Source: Pseudomonas entomophila (GTDB lineage Bacteria > Pseudomonadota > Gammaproteobacteria > Pseudomonadales > Pseudomonadaceae). From it: a stretch of 64,000 bases of DNA. The stretch lies in NCBI RefSeq assembly GCF_029193575.1, contig NZ_JARGCS010000006.1:30907-94906 (forward strand). Reading direction: 5' to 3'. Shown here in pieces: positions 23,766-31,859 of this stretch. The position numbers and the translations under genes were made by a program. The notes beneath the pieces are model-generated. The model did no database searches and was not told the DNA's origin. It was given only the letters and a program-made list of their open reading frames with translations. Position 1 is the stretch's first letter, and each line of letters begins with the position of its first letter.

Positions 23766-26402
23766 ATGATCCCTAGCACCTTCCGATACACCTGCCTGGC
23801 CCTTGCCATCGCCTGCTCAGCGGCCCAGGCCGCCGAACCCCAGCTCGACTACGCCATCCCCGCCGGCGACCTGGCCCAGACCCTGCTGGAAATCTCCCGC
23901 CACAGCGGCGTGCCGATCGCCTTCGACCCGCAGCGTGTCAGTGGCCAGCGCGCCCCGGCCCTGCAAGGCCGCTACAGCAGCGACCAGGCGCTGGAGCAGG
24001 TGCTGCGCGGCAGCGGCCTGGACTACCGGCACGACGCCGACGGCGTGGTGATCGCCGCGCAACCCGCACACGCCGTGGCCGTGCCCAAGGCCACCCCCAG
24101 TCCCCAGGACGTGCGCCTCGAACAGGTGATCGTCACCGGCACGCGCGCCCAGGAGCGCACCGCCAGTGCCTCGCTGTCGCCCATCGACATCATCTCCGCC
24201 GACAGCCTCAACGCGACCGGCTCCGAGGAGCTGGGCGCGGTGCTGGCGCGCTTGATCCCGTCGATCAGCTTCCCGCGCCCGAGCCTGGTGGACGGCGCCG
24301 AGCTGGCCCGCCCGGCGCAGTTGCGTGGGCTGTCACCCGACCAGGTGCTGGTGCTGGTCAACGGCAAGCGCCGCCACAGCGGGGCCTTCGTCAACCTCGG
24401 CGGTGCCGCCGGGCGCGGCTCGGCGCCGGTGGACCTGAACGCTATCCCGATCTCGGCCATCGACCATATCGAGGTGCTGCGCGACGGCGCCTCGGCGCGC
24501 TACGGCTCCGACGCCATCGCCGGGGTGATCAACGTGATCCTCAAGCACGACGCCAGCGGCGGCTCGCTGAGCACCCGCTACGGTCAGTACAACAAGGGCG
24601 ATGGCATCCAGCGTCTAGCCTCGGCCAACACCGGCCTGGCCATCGGCAGCAGCGGCTGGCTCAACCTCTCGGCCGAGGCCAGCGACAACGACTACACCAA
24701 CCGCGCAGGCGACGACTTGCGCCCCGGCAGCGTCGGCTCCACCACCTACGGCCAGCAAGTGTTCCGCCAGGGCGAGCCGGCCAACGACAACCTCAAGCTG
24801 TTCCTCAACAGCCAGCTCGACCTGAGCGAGCAGGCCCAGCTCTATGCCTTCGGTGGTTACCGCAAGACCCACGGCCAGACCGCTGCCTTCTACCGCGCCA
24901 GCAACAACTCAGGCAACGTCCCGTCGATCTACCCCAACGGCTACCTGCCGTTGATCAACGGCACCCTGGAGGATTCCTCGCTCACCACTGGGCTGCGCGG
25001 CGAGTTGGCGGGCGACTGGCGCTACGACCTTTCCGCCAGCTATGGCCGCAACGACTATGGCTTGTCCACCCGCACCCTCAACCGCGCCTTGTTCGACGAC
25101 ACCGGCAGCACCCCGCTGAGCTTCGACAACGGCCGCCTGACCAGCGAACAGAAGCAACTGGCCTTCGACCTGGCCCGCGACTTCGACCTGGGCTGGCTGC
25201 CGTACCCGCTGTCGGTGGCGGTGGGGGCCGAGTACCTGCACCAAGGCTACGAGGTCAACGCGGGCGAACCGGGCTCGTACTACAAGAGCGGCAGCCAAGG
25301 CTACGCGGGTTTTCGCGAGGCCGACGCCGGCCAGTGGAGCCGGCATAACTGGGCGCAGTACATCGACCTGGAGACCAACCTGACCGACCAGTTCGGTGTG
25401 TCTGCCGCCGCCCGCCACGAGGACTACAGCGACTTCGGTTCCAACGTCAGCGGCGCGCTCTCGGCACGCTACGACTTCACCCCGGCGGTGGCCCTGCGCG
25501 GCAGTATCTCCAGTGGCTTCCGTGCGCCGTCGCTGGCCCAGCAGCACTTCGCCTCGACCTCTTCGCAACTGGTCGACGGGGTGATCCAGGAGGCCGGTAT
25601 CTTCCCGGTCGATGCGCCGGTCTCGCGCCTGCTCGGTGCCGAGGACCTCAAGCCGGAGAAGTCGCGCAACTACAGCCTGGGCCTGGTGCTGCGCCCGAGC
25701 GATGACTGGCAGATCAGCGCCGACGTCTACCGCATCGACATCCGCGACCGCATCACCCTGTCGTCCAACCTGCGCCTGAACCGCACCGCCATCGACTACC
25801 TGCGCGGCCAGGGCGTGGGCGACATCAACTACACCAGCGCGCGCTACTTCACCAATGGCGCCGACACCCGCACCACCGGCCTCGACCTGGTCGCCAGCTA
25901 CCACCATCGCTTCGACAACGGCGTGCGCTGGACCAGCACCACCGGCTACAACTACAACCACACCAAGGTCACCGACACCCAGGCGGACCCGGCCATCCTC
26001 GCCCAGTTGGGCCTGGCCACCACCTCGCTGCTGGAGCGCCGCGAGCGCCTGGGCCTGCTCGGCGACACCACGCCGGAGCACAAGCTGACCCTGGGCAACG
26101 ACTTCAACCTGGGCAACTGGACCCTGCGCAGCAACCTGGTGCGCTATGGCAGCTACACCAGCTACCAGAACGACACCAGCTTCCCCGACCAGACCTTCGC
26201 CGCGCAGTGGGTGCTGGACCTGGCGCTGGACTACAGCCACGACAACTGGCTGTTCACCGTGGGCAGCGACAACGTCACCAACCAGGTGCCGGCCAAGCTG
26301 GACTTCGCCAACAGTTCGGGGGGCAACCTCAAGTACTCGACGTTCTCGCCGTATGGGTACAGCGGGGCGTTCTACTACGCGAAGCTGACGTACGCCTGGT
26401 AG
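23766..26402 (+). CDS. TonB-dependent transducer receptor (FecA type), free of Met and Cys in the mature part
   Basis: 878 residues from ATG 23766. A signal peptide (1-22) is followed by a secretin/TonB N-terminal signalling domain (about 25-100: LDYAIPAGDLAQTLLEISRHSGVPIAFDP ... LEQVLRGSGLDYR). Then come TonB box region EQVIVTGTR, plug (VLVNGKRRH, VEVLRDGASARYGSDAIAGVINVILK) and barrel ending YYAKLTYAW. It works with the adjacent sigma/FecR pair as a cell-surface signalling system. The mature chain contains no Met and no Cys in about 856 residues, pointing to sulfur limitation as the physiological setting. The long stretches shared with the receptor at 10471 suggest related ligands. Confidence 0.92.
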   Translation: MIPSTFRYTCLALAIACSAAQAAEPQLDYAIPAGDLAQTLLEISRHSGVPIAFDPQRVSGQRAPALQGRYSSDQALEQVLRGSGLDYRHDADGVVIAAQPAHAVAVPKATPSPQDVRLEQVIVTGTRAQERTASASLSPIDIISADSLNATGSEELGAVLARLIPSISFPRPSLVDGAELARPAQLRGLSPDQVLVLVNGKRRHSGAFVNLGGAAGRGSAPVDLNAIPISAIDHIEVLRDGASARYGSDAIAGVINVILKHDASGGSLSTRYGQYNKGDGIQRLASANTGLAIGSSGWLNLSAEASDNDYTNRAGDDLRPGSVGSTTYGQQVFRQGEPANDNLKLFLNSQLDLSEQAQLYAFGGYRKTHGQTAAFYRASNNSGNVPSIYPNGYLPLINGTLEDSSLTTGLRGELAGDWRYDLSASYGRNDYGLSTRTLNRALFDDTGSTPLSFDNGRLTSEQKQLAFDLARDFDLGWLPYPLSVAVGAEYLHQGYEVNAGEPGSYYKSGSQGYAGFREADAGQWSRHNWAQYIDLETNLTDQFGVSAAARHEDYSDFGSNVSGALSARYDFTPAVALRGSISSGFRAPSLAQQHFASTSSQLVDGVIQEAGIFPVDAPVSRLLGAEDLKPEKSRNYSLGLVLRPSDDWQISADVYRIDIRDRITLSSNLRLNRTAIDYLRGQGVGDINYTSARYFTNGADTRTTGLDLVASYHHRFDNGVRWTSTTGYNYNHTKVTDTQADPAILAQLGLATTSLLERRERLGLLGDTTPEHKLTLGNDFNLGNWTLRSNLVRYGSYTSYQNDTSFPDQTFAAQWVLDLALDYSHDNWLFTVGSDNVTNQVPAKLDFANSSGGNLKYSTFSPYGYSGAFYYAKLTYAW

Positions 26403-26428
26403 GTTTTGCAGGGTCTTTGCCGGCCCCA

Positions 26429-26510
26429 TCGCGGGGCAAGCCCGCTTCTACAAGTACACTGCTGTTCCTGGGAACGCGGGTGAGCCTGTGGGCGCGGGCT
26501 TGCCCCGCGA
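26429..26510. repeat. pair of inverted REP elements
   Basis: TCGCGGGGCAAGCCCGC (26429-26445) and its inverse GCGGGCTTGCCCCGCGA (26494-26510) face each other 48 bp apart, after the receptor gene. They may act as transcription end or mRNA stabiliser. The rest of 26511-26800 shows no gene. Confidence 0.8.
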
Positions 26511-26800
26511 CAGGGCTGGAAAATCTCACCCTCATTTAGATCAAATATGCATTTAGGTTATTAGCTTGTAACCAGGCCGCATATCCATGGCGCCCATACT
26601 GCCATTCCCTGATCGATACCCTCCGCGATAGCAGCAATTACGCCACCATCGCCCGAAAACCCTCGGCCATCCCCTCATTCCCGCACGCCCCAGCAGCCGC
26701 CGACGCTGCTGTTCCGCCATCTTGCCCGCCTGCGGCGCGGGCCTAGAATCGCCCCCATCCGTTCCACACCCTATCGTCGGATTCGAAAGAGGATTTCCCC

Positions 26801-27304
26801 ATGATGAACGCAATGCAGATGCCGATGAACGCCACCCTGCCGATGATGCCCATGATGGGCATGCCGATGATGATGGCCACCATGACCTGCACGATGGTCG
26901 AGGACGGCATGCTCTGCACCCTGAAGCCTGCAACCGGCATGGACATGGCGATGTTCCGCAACAACGCCGAAATGATGCAGATGATGATGAACTGCGGCAT
27001 GCCGGTGATGATGCAGTGCGCCAACCTGTCGATGATGGGCATGTCCCAGGCCGCGATGGCCATGAACATGCAGATGATGGGCATGCCGATGATGATGGGC
27101 GGCATGGCCATGCCGATGATGAAGTGCATGATGGAATGCACCCTCATGGCCGATGGCATGGCCTGCAAGATGATGCCGATGGCGGGCATGAGCATGGAGA
27201 TGATGAATCACTGCTGCATGCTGATGGCGAAGATGATGAACGACTGCAGCATGCCGATGATGATGAGCTGCAATGGCATGCCGATGATGTGCTGCACCTG
27301 CTGA
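26801..27304 (+). CDS. Met/Cys-rich internally duplicated small protein
   Basis: 167 residues with 65 Met (39 percent) and 14 Cys. An AAGAGGA site lies seven bases before ATG 26801. Two copies of a cysteine pattern are visible: C30, C39, C65, C73 and C113, C122, C149, C157 (spacing C-x8-C-x25/26-C-x7-C), each with a CT-M/L-x2-DGM-x-C opening and a C-x-MP-x-MM-x-C close. The last residues are MCCTC. There is no signal peptide or membrane helix, and charge is low. The composition suits binding of soft metals (Cu(I), Ag(I), Hg(II)) or a role as an oxidant sink or sulfur store; none is shown. Convergent with the XRE gene. No family recognised. Confidence 0.75.
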   Translation: MMNAMQMPMNATLPMMPMMGMPMMMATMTCTMVEDGMLCTLKPATGMDMAMFRNNAEMMQMMMNCGMPVMMQCANLSMMGMSQAAMAMNMQMMGMPMMMGGMAMPMMKCMMECTLMADGMACKMMPMAGMSMEMMNHCCMLMAKMMNDCSMPMMMSCNGMPMMCCTC

Positions 27305-27314
27305 ACGCAGGTGG

Positions 27315-27959
27315 TCAGTCGCGGCGTTCCGGGTGGGTGACCACCAGGTAGGCCACCGCCTCGCTGTCTACCGGGTTGCGGTAGCGGTGGGGCTGGTCGG
27401 CGTAGAACACGATCGAGTCACCGGTGGCGAGCAGGAAGCGTTCCTCGTTCACACTGATCTCCAGCGCGCCCTGGGCGACCACCAGGTTCTCCTGCACGCC
27501 CGGGCCGTGCCCCTCGGAAAACTCCTCCCCCAGCGGGCTGATGCGCAACTCGTAGAATTCGGTCTGGCGCGCCGTGTCGTAGGGGTACAGCGCGCGGCTG
27601 ACGAAGGCCCCGCTGGCACTCACCAGGCGTTTGCTCGCGCGCGCTGGCATCAGCGTCACGCCCTCGCACTCACGGTGTTCGAGGAACGCCGCCACCGATA
27701 CCCGAAGGCCCTTGGCGATCTTGCACAGCACCTTGATCGACGGCACGCTGCGGCCAGACTCGATCTGCGCAAGCATCGCCCGGCTGACCCCGCAGACTCG
27801 CGCCAGGCCGTCCAGCGACAACAAGCGTTTGCTGCGCAGACGTTGCAGGTTCTGCGCGACACGGTGGCCGATGAGGTCGTCGTCGTTCGTTTCGGCGTGG
27901 GCGATGACCTCCAGCGTGGGGTCGCTGGACGTACTCAGGAAGCGGCCGGGGGTGTACAT
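27315..27959 (-). CDS. XRE-family regulator with C-terminal cupin domain
   Basis: 214 residues. An HTH_3 domain spans about 32-87 (VAQNLQRLRSKRLLSLDGLARVCGVSRAMLAQIESGRSVPSIKVLCKIA). The cupin_2 domain spans about 125-205 (EFYELRISPLGEEFSEGH, ENLVVAQGALEISVNEERFLLATGDSIVF, QPHRYRN). Such proteins repress transport or catabolic genes in response to a small ligand. The start follows the small upstream ORF by four bases. Possible effector and target unknown. Confidence 0.85.
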   Translation of the reverse strand: MYTPGRFLSTSSDPTLEVIAHAETNDDDLIGHRVAQNLQRLRSKRLLSLDGLARVCGVSRAMLAQIESGRSVPSIKVLCKIAKGLRVSVAAFLEHRECEGVTLMPARASKRLVSASGAFVSRALYPYDTARQTEFYELRISPLGEEFSEGHGPGVQENLVVAQGALEISVNEERFLLATGDSIVFYADQPHRYRNPVDSEAVAYLVVTHPERRD

Positions 27960-27963
27960 GACG

Positions 27964-28128
27964 TCACGCCTGGCGGGGCGGTTTGGCTACCTGCGAGGCT
28001 TCGCGCCATGGGTGGGCGGCGAACCCTGCCTGTTGCGCGTACAACGCCCACATCAAACGGCCCAGGTGCTGCGCTTGTTTACGTTTGCGGTACAGGGTGA
28101 GGTCGGTGACATTGAGAGCGGAGGGCAT
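27964..28128 (-). CDS. 54-residue basic small protein upstream of the XRE gene
   Basis: MPSALNVTDLTLYRKRKQAQ... from ATG 28128 with AAGGA eight bases upstream; a longer frame starts at 28158 without a ribosome site. The product is rich in Arg/Lys/Gln with one amphipathic helix candidate (HLGRLMWALYAQQAG). It ends four bases before the XRE start, suggesting a coupled leader or partner protein. No family recognised; coding status rests on ribosome site and spacing. Confidence 0.5.
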   Translation of the reverse strand: MPSALNVTDLTLYRKRKQAQHLGRLMWALYAQQAGFAAHPWREASQVAKPPRQA

Positions 28129-28212
28129 GGGGGAATCCTTGTCTTGCGCGGTAGGCATGGGGTGAGACTACGGGGAGTTTTTTAGAACAAGAAATAATGA
28201 ATTTTTATTTGG

Positions 28213-28231
28213 TAATGCGTTTTTTGCATTA
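28213..28231. promoter_or_regulatory. TAATGC/GCATTA dyad upstream of the small ORF and XRE gene
   Basis: TAATGC (28213-28218) and GCATTA (28226-28231) form an inverted repeat with a T-rich 7-base spacer in an AT-rich stretch. It may be an operator for the XRE protein, or a hairpin with TTTTTT in its loop. Confidence 0.35.
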
Positions 28232-28261
28232 AACAGCCTGAACGCGCCGCCAGCACCGCCA

Positions 28262-28568
28262 TCAGCATCTCAGCCCCAACAGCAAACTCACGCGGGCGAG
28301 GAAGAACAGGATGGCGATCGTGGTCAGTGCCCCGGCCACCTGCAAGGCTGCGTAAGCGTCCTTGCCGGCGCCGTGCTCGCCGATCACCAGGGCCGCCGAG
28401 GTGGCCAGGGTAACGCCGACGATCAGGTTCACCCCACCGCCAGGGTGATGATCTTCTTCAGCGGCGCCTGGGCGCGAATATGCCCCACGGCGATGCCCAG
28501 CGAACGCACCATGCCACCGTGCTGCCAGGAACACCCCGGCACTGGCCAGCACCACCCAGTGCCAGGAG
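28262..28568 (-). pseudogene. decayed partial copy of the MFS transporter gene at 42437-43642
   Basis: The plus-strand sequence from about 28264 to 28568 aligns with 42800-43160, which encodes the middle of the intact MFS protein. Over the shared parts identity is high, for example the stretch encoding GVNLIVGVTLATSAALVIGEHG. The copy has a one-base deletion (CACCCCACC against CACCCCCACC at about 28435), shifting the frame, and a deletion of roughly 65 bases near 28525. Neither end of the transporter gene is present. This looks like a remnant of a duplication or of a paralog brought in and deleted. It is not translated to a useful product. Confidence 0.8.
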
Positions 28569-28622
28569 TCTCGCTGTTTTTCAGTGGTACGCAGGCCGTT
28601 GCCTGTGTTGGGGGTGAAGAAC

Positions 28623-28644
28623 GAGCGCCGCGCGGGCGGCGCTC
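28623..28644 (-). terminator. hairpin after the secreted-protein gene
   Basis: A perfect 9-bp stem (GAGCGCCGC / GCGGCGCTC) with a 4-base loop lies 64 bp downstream of the secreted-protein stop on the minus strand and is followed there by GTTCTT. Weak U-run, so moderate support. Confidence 0.45.
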
Positions 28645-28707
28645 GATCTTGATATCACCCTAGGACTCACGACGCGTGTACCGGGGGCGTGGGCACAGCG
28701 ACGTTCA

Positions 28708-29448
28708 TCACTTGCCCTGTTTCCAGGTGCCAGGCAACGACAGATCGCCCGAGGCCACGTCCCACACGCTGGTCACGCACAGCAGCGGGTTGTGCAGGTC
28801 GGCGTTGACCTGCAAGGCGGCGGTCACGCCGTCGTAGTTGAAGTGCTTCGGGAAGCCCACGGCTGCCAGCGGCACGCGGATCCGCGCGGCGTCGTGGTTG
28901 ACGCTCAGGTCATAGCCGGGCGAGTCGATGTAGATCGGCGCACCCGGCCAGGTGGCCGGCAGCTTGGGCTTGGCACCCTCGGGGATGTCGCGCACCTTCA
29001 GGCCCGCCGGGCCGCAACTGGCGTCCTTGGTCAGCACCACCCAGTGCGAATGCCACAGGCCACCGTCGTTGGCCTTGTCGCCGTCGCGGTTTTCATCGAG
29101 CTGCGGGGTGTCGTCGAAATCCGGGTGCGAGGTCAGCGCCAGGGCGAGGATGCCCGAGCCGGGCTCGAAGCCGACCGAGCCGCTGTCCAGGCTGGTGGGC
29201 CACACGTAGCTGTACACCTCGGCGCCGGCGAAGCTGCCTTTGGCGGTCGGTACGCGGCTGCCGGCCTTGCCATCGACCAACTGTTCGAACACCAGTTGCT
29301 CGCCTTCCGTGAAGACGCGGGTGTGGACCAGGTCGAAGGCCGCTTCGACCTTGGCGTTCGGGTCACTGTGGATGCCATCCGGGCCATGGGCCCAGGCGGA
29401 GCCGGCGAGCAGCGCGGCGAAGGTGAAGGCGAGGGGGGCGTAGTTCAT
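28708..29448 (-). CDS. secreted protein of unknown function
   Basis: 246 residues from ATG 29448, with AGGAGA upstream. A signal peptide (1-20, YAPLAFTFAALLAGSAWA) precedes HGPDGIHSDPNAKVEAAFDLVHTRVFTEGEQLVFEQ. Other notable segments: SHPDFDDTPQLDENRDGDKANDGGLWHSHWVVL, with an acidic loop and three aromatic/His residues, and a lone Cys pair (SCG, LCV). No characterised family recognised; hydrophilic, likely periplasmic. It is divergent from a MarR regulator over 116 bp carrying repeated TCGATAC motifs, so it is probably that regulator's target. Confidence 0.7.
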   Translation of the reverse strand: MNYAPLAFTFAALLAGSAWAHGPDGIHSDPNAKVEAAFDLVHTRVFTEGEQLVFEQLVDGKAGSRVPTAKGSFAGAEVYSYVWPTSLDSGSVGFEPGSGILALALTSHPDFDDTPQLDENRDGDKANDGGLWHSHWVVLTKDASCGPAGLKVRDIPEGAKPKLPATWPGAPIYIDSPGYDLSVNHDAARIRVPLAAVGFPKHFNYDGVTAALQVNADLHNPLLCVTSVWDVASGDLSLPGTWKQGK

Positions 29449-29474
29449 GATCGGTCTCCTGGGGTTATATTGGT

Positions 29475-29553
29475 GTCGATTCGATACTTGTGTGTAGGCT
29501 ACGCCTGGATCGGCCTTTGTCAATATTGTTTTTAGTCGATACTATATTTCGAC
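29475..29553. promoter_or_regulatory. repeated TCGATAC/GTCGA motifs in the divergent MarR promoter
   Basis: TCGATAC occurs at 29481-29487 and 29536-29542. The second is part of a dyad GTCGA (29535-29539) and TCGAC (29549-29553) just before the MarR ribosome site AGGAG. This suits autorepression by a dimeric MarR protein. Confidence 0.5.
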
Positions 29554-29564
29554 AGGAGTGATAC

Positions 29565-30131
29565 ATGACCGACACGACCCTCTTCGACTTGCTCGAACGC
29601 CTTTCCAGCCTCACTCGCGCCTGGTTCCGCCAGCACCCGCTGCTGGCCGAGCTGCAGCCGATCCAACTCAGCGCGCTGATGTACCTGGCGCGCTGCAACC
29701 ACTACTCCAACACGCCGCTGGGGGTGACCGACTATCTGGGGCTGACCAAGGGCACCGTGTCGCAGTCGCTCAAGGCGCTGGAGGCCAAGGGGCTGGTGGT
29801 CAAGACCCAGGACGCCCACGACCGGCGCAGCGTGCACCTGCAACTGACCGACAGTGCCCGTGCCCTGCTCGACGCGGTGCTGCCGCCGGACTTCCTCGCC
29901 ACTGGCCAGGCGCGCATGGGTGAGCGCGGCGCGCAGTTGCAGGCGTTGCTCGGCGACCTGCTTGGCGAGGTGCAGCGCGGCACCGATGTGCCGGGCTTCG
30001 GCCTGTGCGCCAGCTGTCGTTTCCACCAGCGCGTCGACGGCCTGCCGTTCTGCGGCCTGACCCGGCAAGCGCTGGCCCCGCCCGACGCGGCGCTGATCTG
30101 CCGCGAACACCAGCCGCCGGAACCCGCCTGA
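29565..30131 (+). CDS. MarR-family regulator with four-cysteine C-terminal tail
   Basis: 188 residues, longer than the usual 140-150. The winged helix spans about 25-100 (QLSALMYLARCNHYSNTPLGVTDYLGLTKGTVSQSLKALEAKGLV ... DRRSVHLQLT). The extra C-terminus has CASC-x11-C-x15-C (C-x2-C-x11-C-x15-C with FHQ and REHQ around it), which could hold an Fe-S cluster or zinc, making it a possible redox or metal sensor. Divergent from the secreted-protein gene. The sensory role is inferred. Confidence 0.82.
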   Translation: MTDTTLFDLLERLSSLTRAWFRQHPLLAELQPIQLSALMYLARCNHYSNTPLGVTDYLGLTKGTVSQSLKALEAKGLVVKTQDAHDRRSVHLQLTDSARALLDAVLPPDFLATGQARMGERGAQLQALLGDLLGEVQRGTDVPGFGLCASCRFHQRVDGLPFCGLTRQALAPPDAALICREHQPPEPA

Positions 30132-30227
30132 CGCTGCCATCCGTCCTGTAGGCCAGCGCTGGCCGCAGGCGCATCTAGACTCAAGGCGCGCTCGTCCGAT
30201 CCCGGGGCGCCTTGCCGAGGACGCACC

Positions 30228-31196
30228 ATGGGCCGGCTGGTCTGCGCGGATTTCGACGAATTCCAGGAAGCCCTCTACGGCGTGCAGGGGCACTACGTGT
30301 TGCGTTCGCGCCAGCAGCGCGATTGGCGCCTGCGCGTGGTCGAGTTGGGCGAGGTGGCGCTGATGTTCGGCCGTGAGGGCGCGGGCACGGTGTACAGCGG
30401 CGTCGGCCTGCCGGGTTTCTACAACGTCTTCCTGCCCTTGAGCCGGCATGCCTGCACGGTGCTCGGCGGCCAAGCCATGACCCCGCGGCTGGTCGGCTGG
30501 ATGGTGCCCGAGGCGATGTTCCATATCGACGCCAGCCAGCCGGCCAGCTGGATGACCGTGGCGATGTCCTGCGAGCAGGTGCTGGGTTGGGCGCAGCGCC
30601 ATGAGGACGAATTCGACCTGGGGTTGCTGGCGGGCAACCTGCTGTGCCCGGCGCGCCAGGACCTGGCGCCGCTGATCGATCTGGCCTTGCGCCTGCTGCG
30701 CATCGACCACTGCGCACCGCAGGAACTGCACACGCCCGCCGGCGAGCGCGCTGCCAGCAGGGATCTGCTCGACCAGGTGTTCCACAGCCTGCTGCCCTTG
30801 GCCCCGGCTCGCGGCGCCAGCCTCGGCCAGCACCACCAACGGATCTTGCGCCGGGCCCTGGAGTTGGTGCGTGCGACGGCCGACACGCCGCTGCACCTGG
30901 CCGATCTGTGCCAGGCGTGCAATACCTCCGAGCGCACCTTGCGCAACCTGTTCACCCGCCACCTGGGCATGAGCCCGCACCGCTACCTGATGCTGCACCG
31001 CCTGCATGCCATTCGCGCGGCGATTCTGCGTGCGGGGCTGGGCGAGACCATCACCGACATCTGCGCACGCTTCGGCGTGTGGGACTTCGGGCGCTTCGCC
31101 GGCGTGTACCGGCGGCACTTCGGCGAGCTGCCCTCGCAGTCGCTGCGCAGCCGACGAGCGACGCCACCGGCAGACGGGTTTGCCGATTTTACGTAG
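30228..31196 (+). CDS. AraC-family regulator
   Basis: 322 residues. The C-terminal about 95 residues hold the double HTH (ADLCQACNTSERTLRNLFTRHLGMSPHRYLMLHRLHAIRAAIL ... TDICARFGVWDFGRFAGVYRRHFGELPSQSLR). The N-terminal part (VVELGEVALMFGREGAGTVYSG) resembles AraC ligand-binding domains of the EutR/feruloyl type. It lies 84 bp upstream of two cysteine-hydrolase genes and probably controls them. Confidence 0.85.
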   Translation: MGRLVCADFDEFQEALYGVQGHYVLRSRQQRDWRLRVVELGEVALMFGREGAGTVYSGVGLPGFYNVFLPLSRHACTVLGGQAMTPRLVGWMVPEAMFHIDASQPASWMTVAMSCEQVLGWAQRHEDEFDLGLLAGNLLCPARQDLAPLIDLALRLLRIDHCAPQELHTPAGERAASRDLLDQVFHSLLPLAPARGASLGQHHQRILRRALELVRATADTPLHLADLCQACNTSERTLRNLFTRHLGMSPHRYLMLHRLHAIRAAILRAGLGETITDICARFGVWDFGRFAGVYRRHFGELPSQSLRSRRATPPADGFADFT

Positions 31197-31280
31197 CCGG
31201 TCGTCGCCCGCGGTTGCCAGCATCTGGCCGATGCCTTGGCCTGACGCCGGGGCGCCCCGAACCTGGCAGAGGACACCTGC

Positions 31281-31838
31281 ATGAGCAAGACAGCCCTGAT
31301 CGTGGTGGACATCCAGAACGACTACTTCCCTGGCGGCCTGTGGACCCTGAGCAAGGTCGAGGCGGCTGCGGCCAAGGCCGCCGAGGTGATCGCCGCGTTC
31401 CGTGAGCGCGGTGACCTGGTGGTGCATATCCGCCACGAGTTCTCCAGCCCCGACGCGCCGTTCTTTCGCCCGGGCAGCGAGGGTGCGCGCCTGCATCCGA
31501 GCGTGATCAACCAGGGGGAAGAGCCGGTGGTGCTCAAGCACTACATCAACTCGTTCCGCGACACCGGGCTCAAGGAAGTGCTCGACAGCCATGGCATCGA
31601 TGAGGTCGTGGTGGTGGGCAACATGAGCCACATGTGCGTGGATGGCATCACCCGCGCCGCCGTGGATTTCGGCTACCCGACCACGGTGCTGCACGACGCC
31701 TGCGCAACCCTGGACCTGGAGTTCGAGGGCGTGCGGGTACCGGCCGAGCAGGTGCATGCCGCGTTCATGGCGGCGCTGCGCTTTGGTTATGCGCCGGTGA
31801 TCTCCACCGCCGAGTACCTGCGCCAAGCCCGTCGCTGA
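31281..31838 (+). CDS. isochorismatase-family cysteine hydrolase
   Basis: 185 residues from ATG 31281 behind AGAGGA. It has the catalytic triad of the superfamily: Asp10 in ALIVVDIQNDY, Lys in VVLKHYINSF, and Cys in NMSHMCVDGITRAA. Relatives hydrolyse nicotinamide, N-carbamoylsarcosine or isochorismate; SHMCVD favours an amidase-type member rather than isochorismatase. It is followed 21 bases later by another family member. Confidence 0.85.
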   Translation: MSKTALIVVDIQNDYFPGGLWTLSKVEAAAAKAAEVIAAFRERGDLVVHIRHEFSSPDAPFFRPGSEGARLHPSVINQGEEPVVLKHYINSFRDTGLKEVLDSHGIDEVVVVGNMSHMCVDGITRAAVDFGYPTTVLHDACATLDLEFEGVRVPAEQVHAAFMAALRFGYAPVISTAEYLRQARR

Positions 31839-31859
31839 ACCACGACAAAGGTGCCGATC

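Noticed and set aside
26722..27351. Asp/His-rich frame across the Met-rich gene, and matching Ile/Met- and His-rich frames on the other strand
   Set aside because: They arise from repeated ATG codons read in other frames; only the frame starting at 26801 has a ribosome site and conserved Cys spacing.
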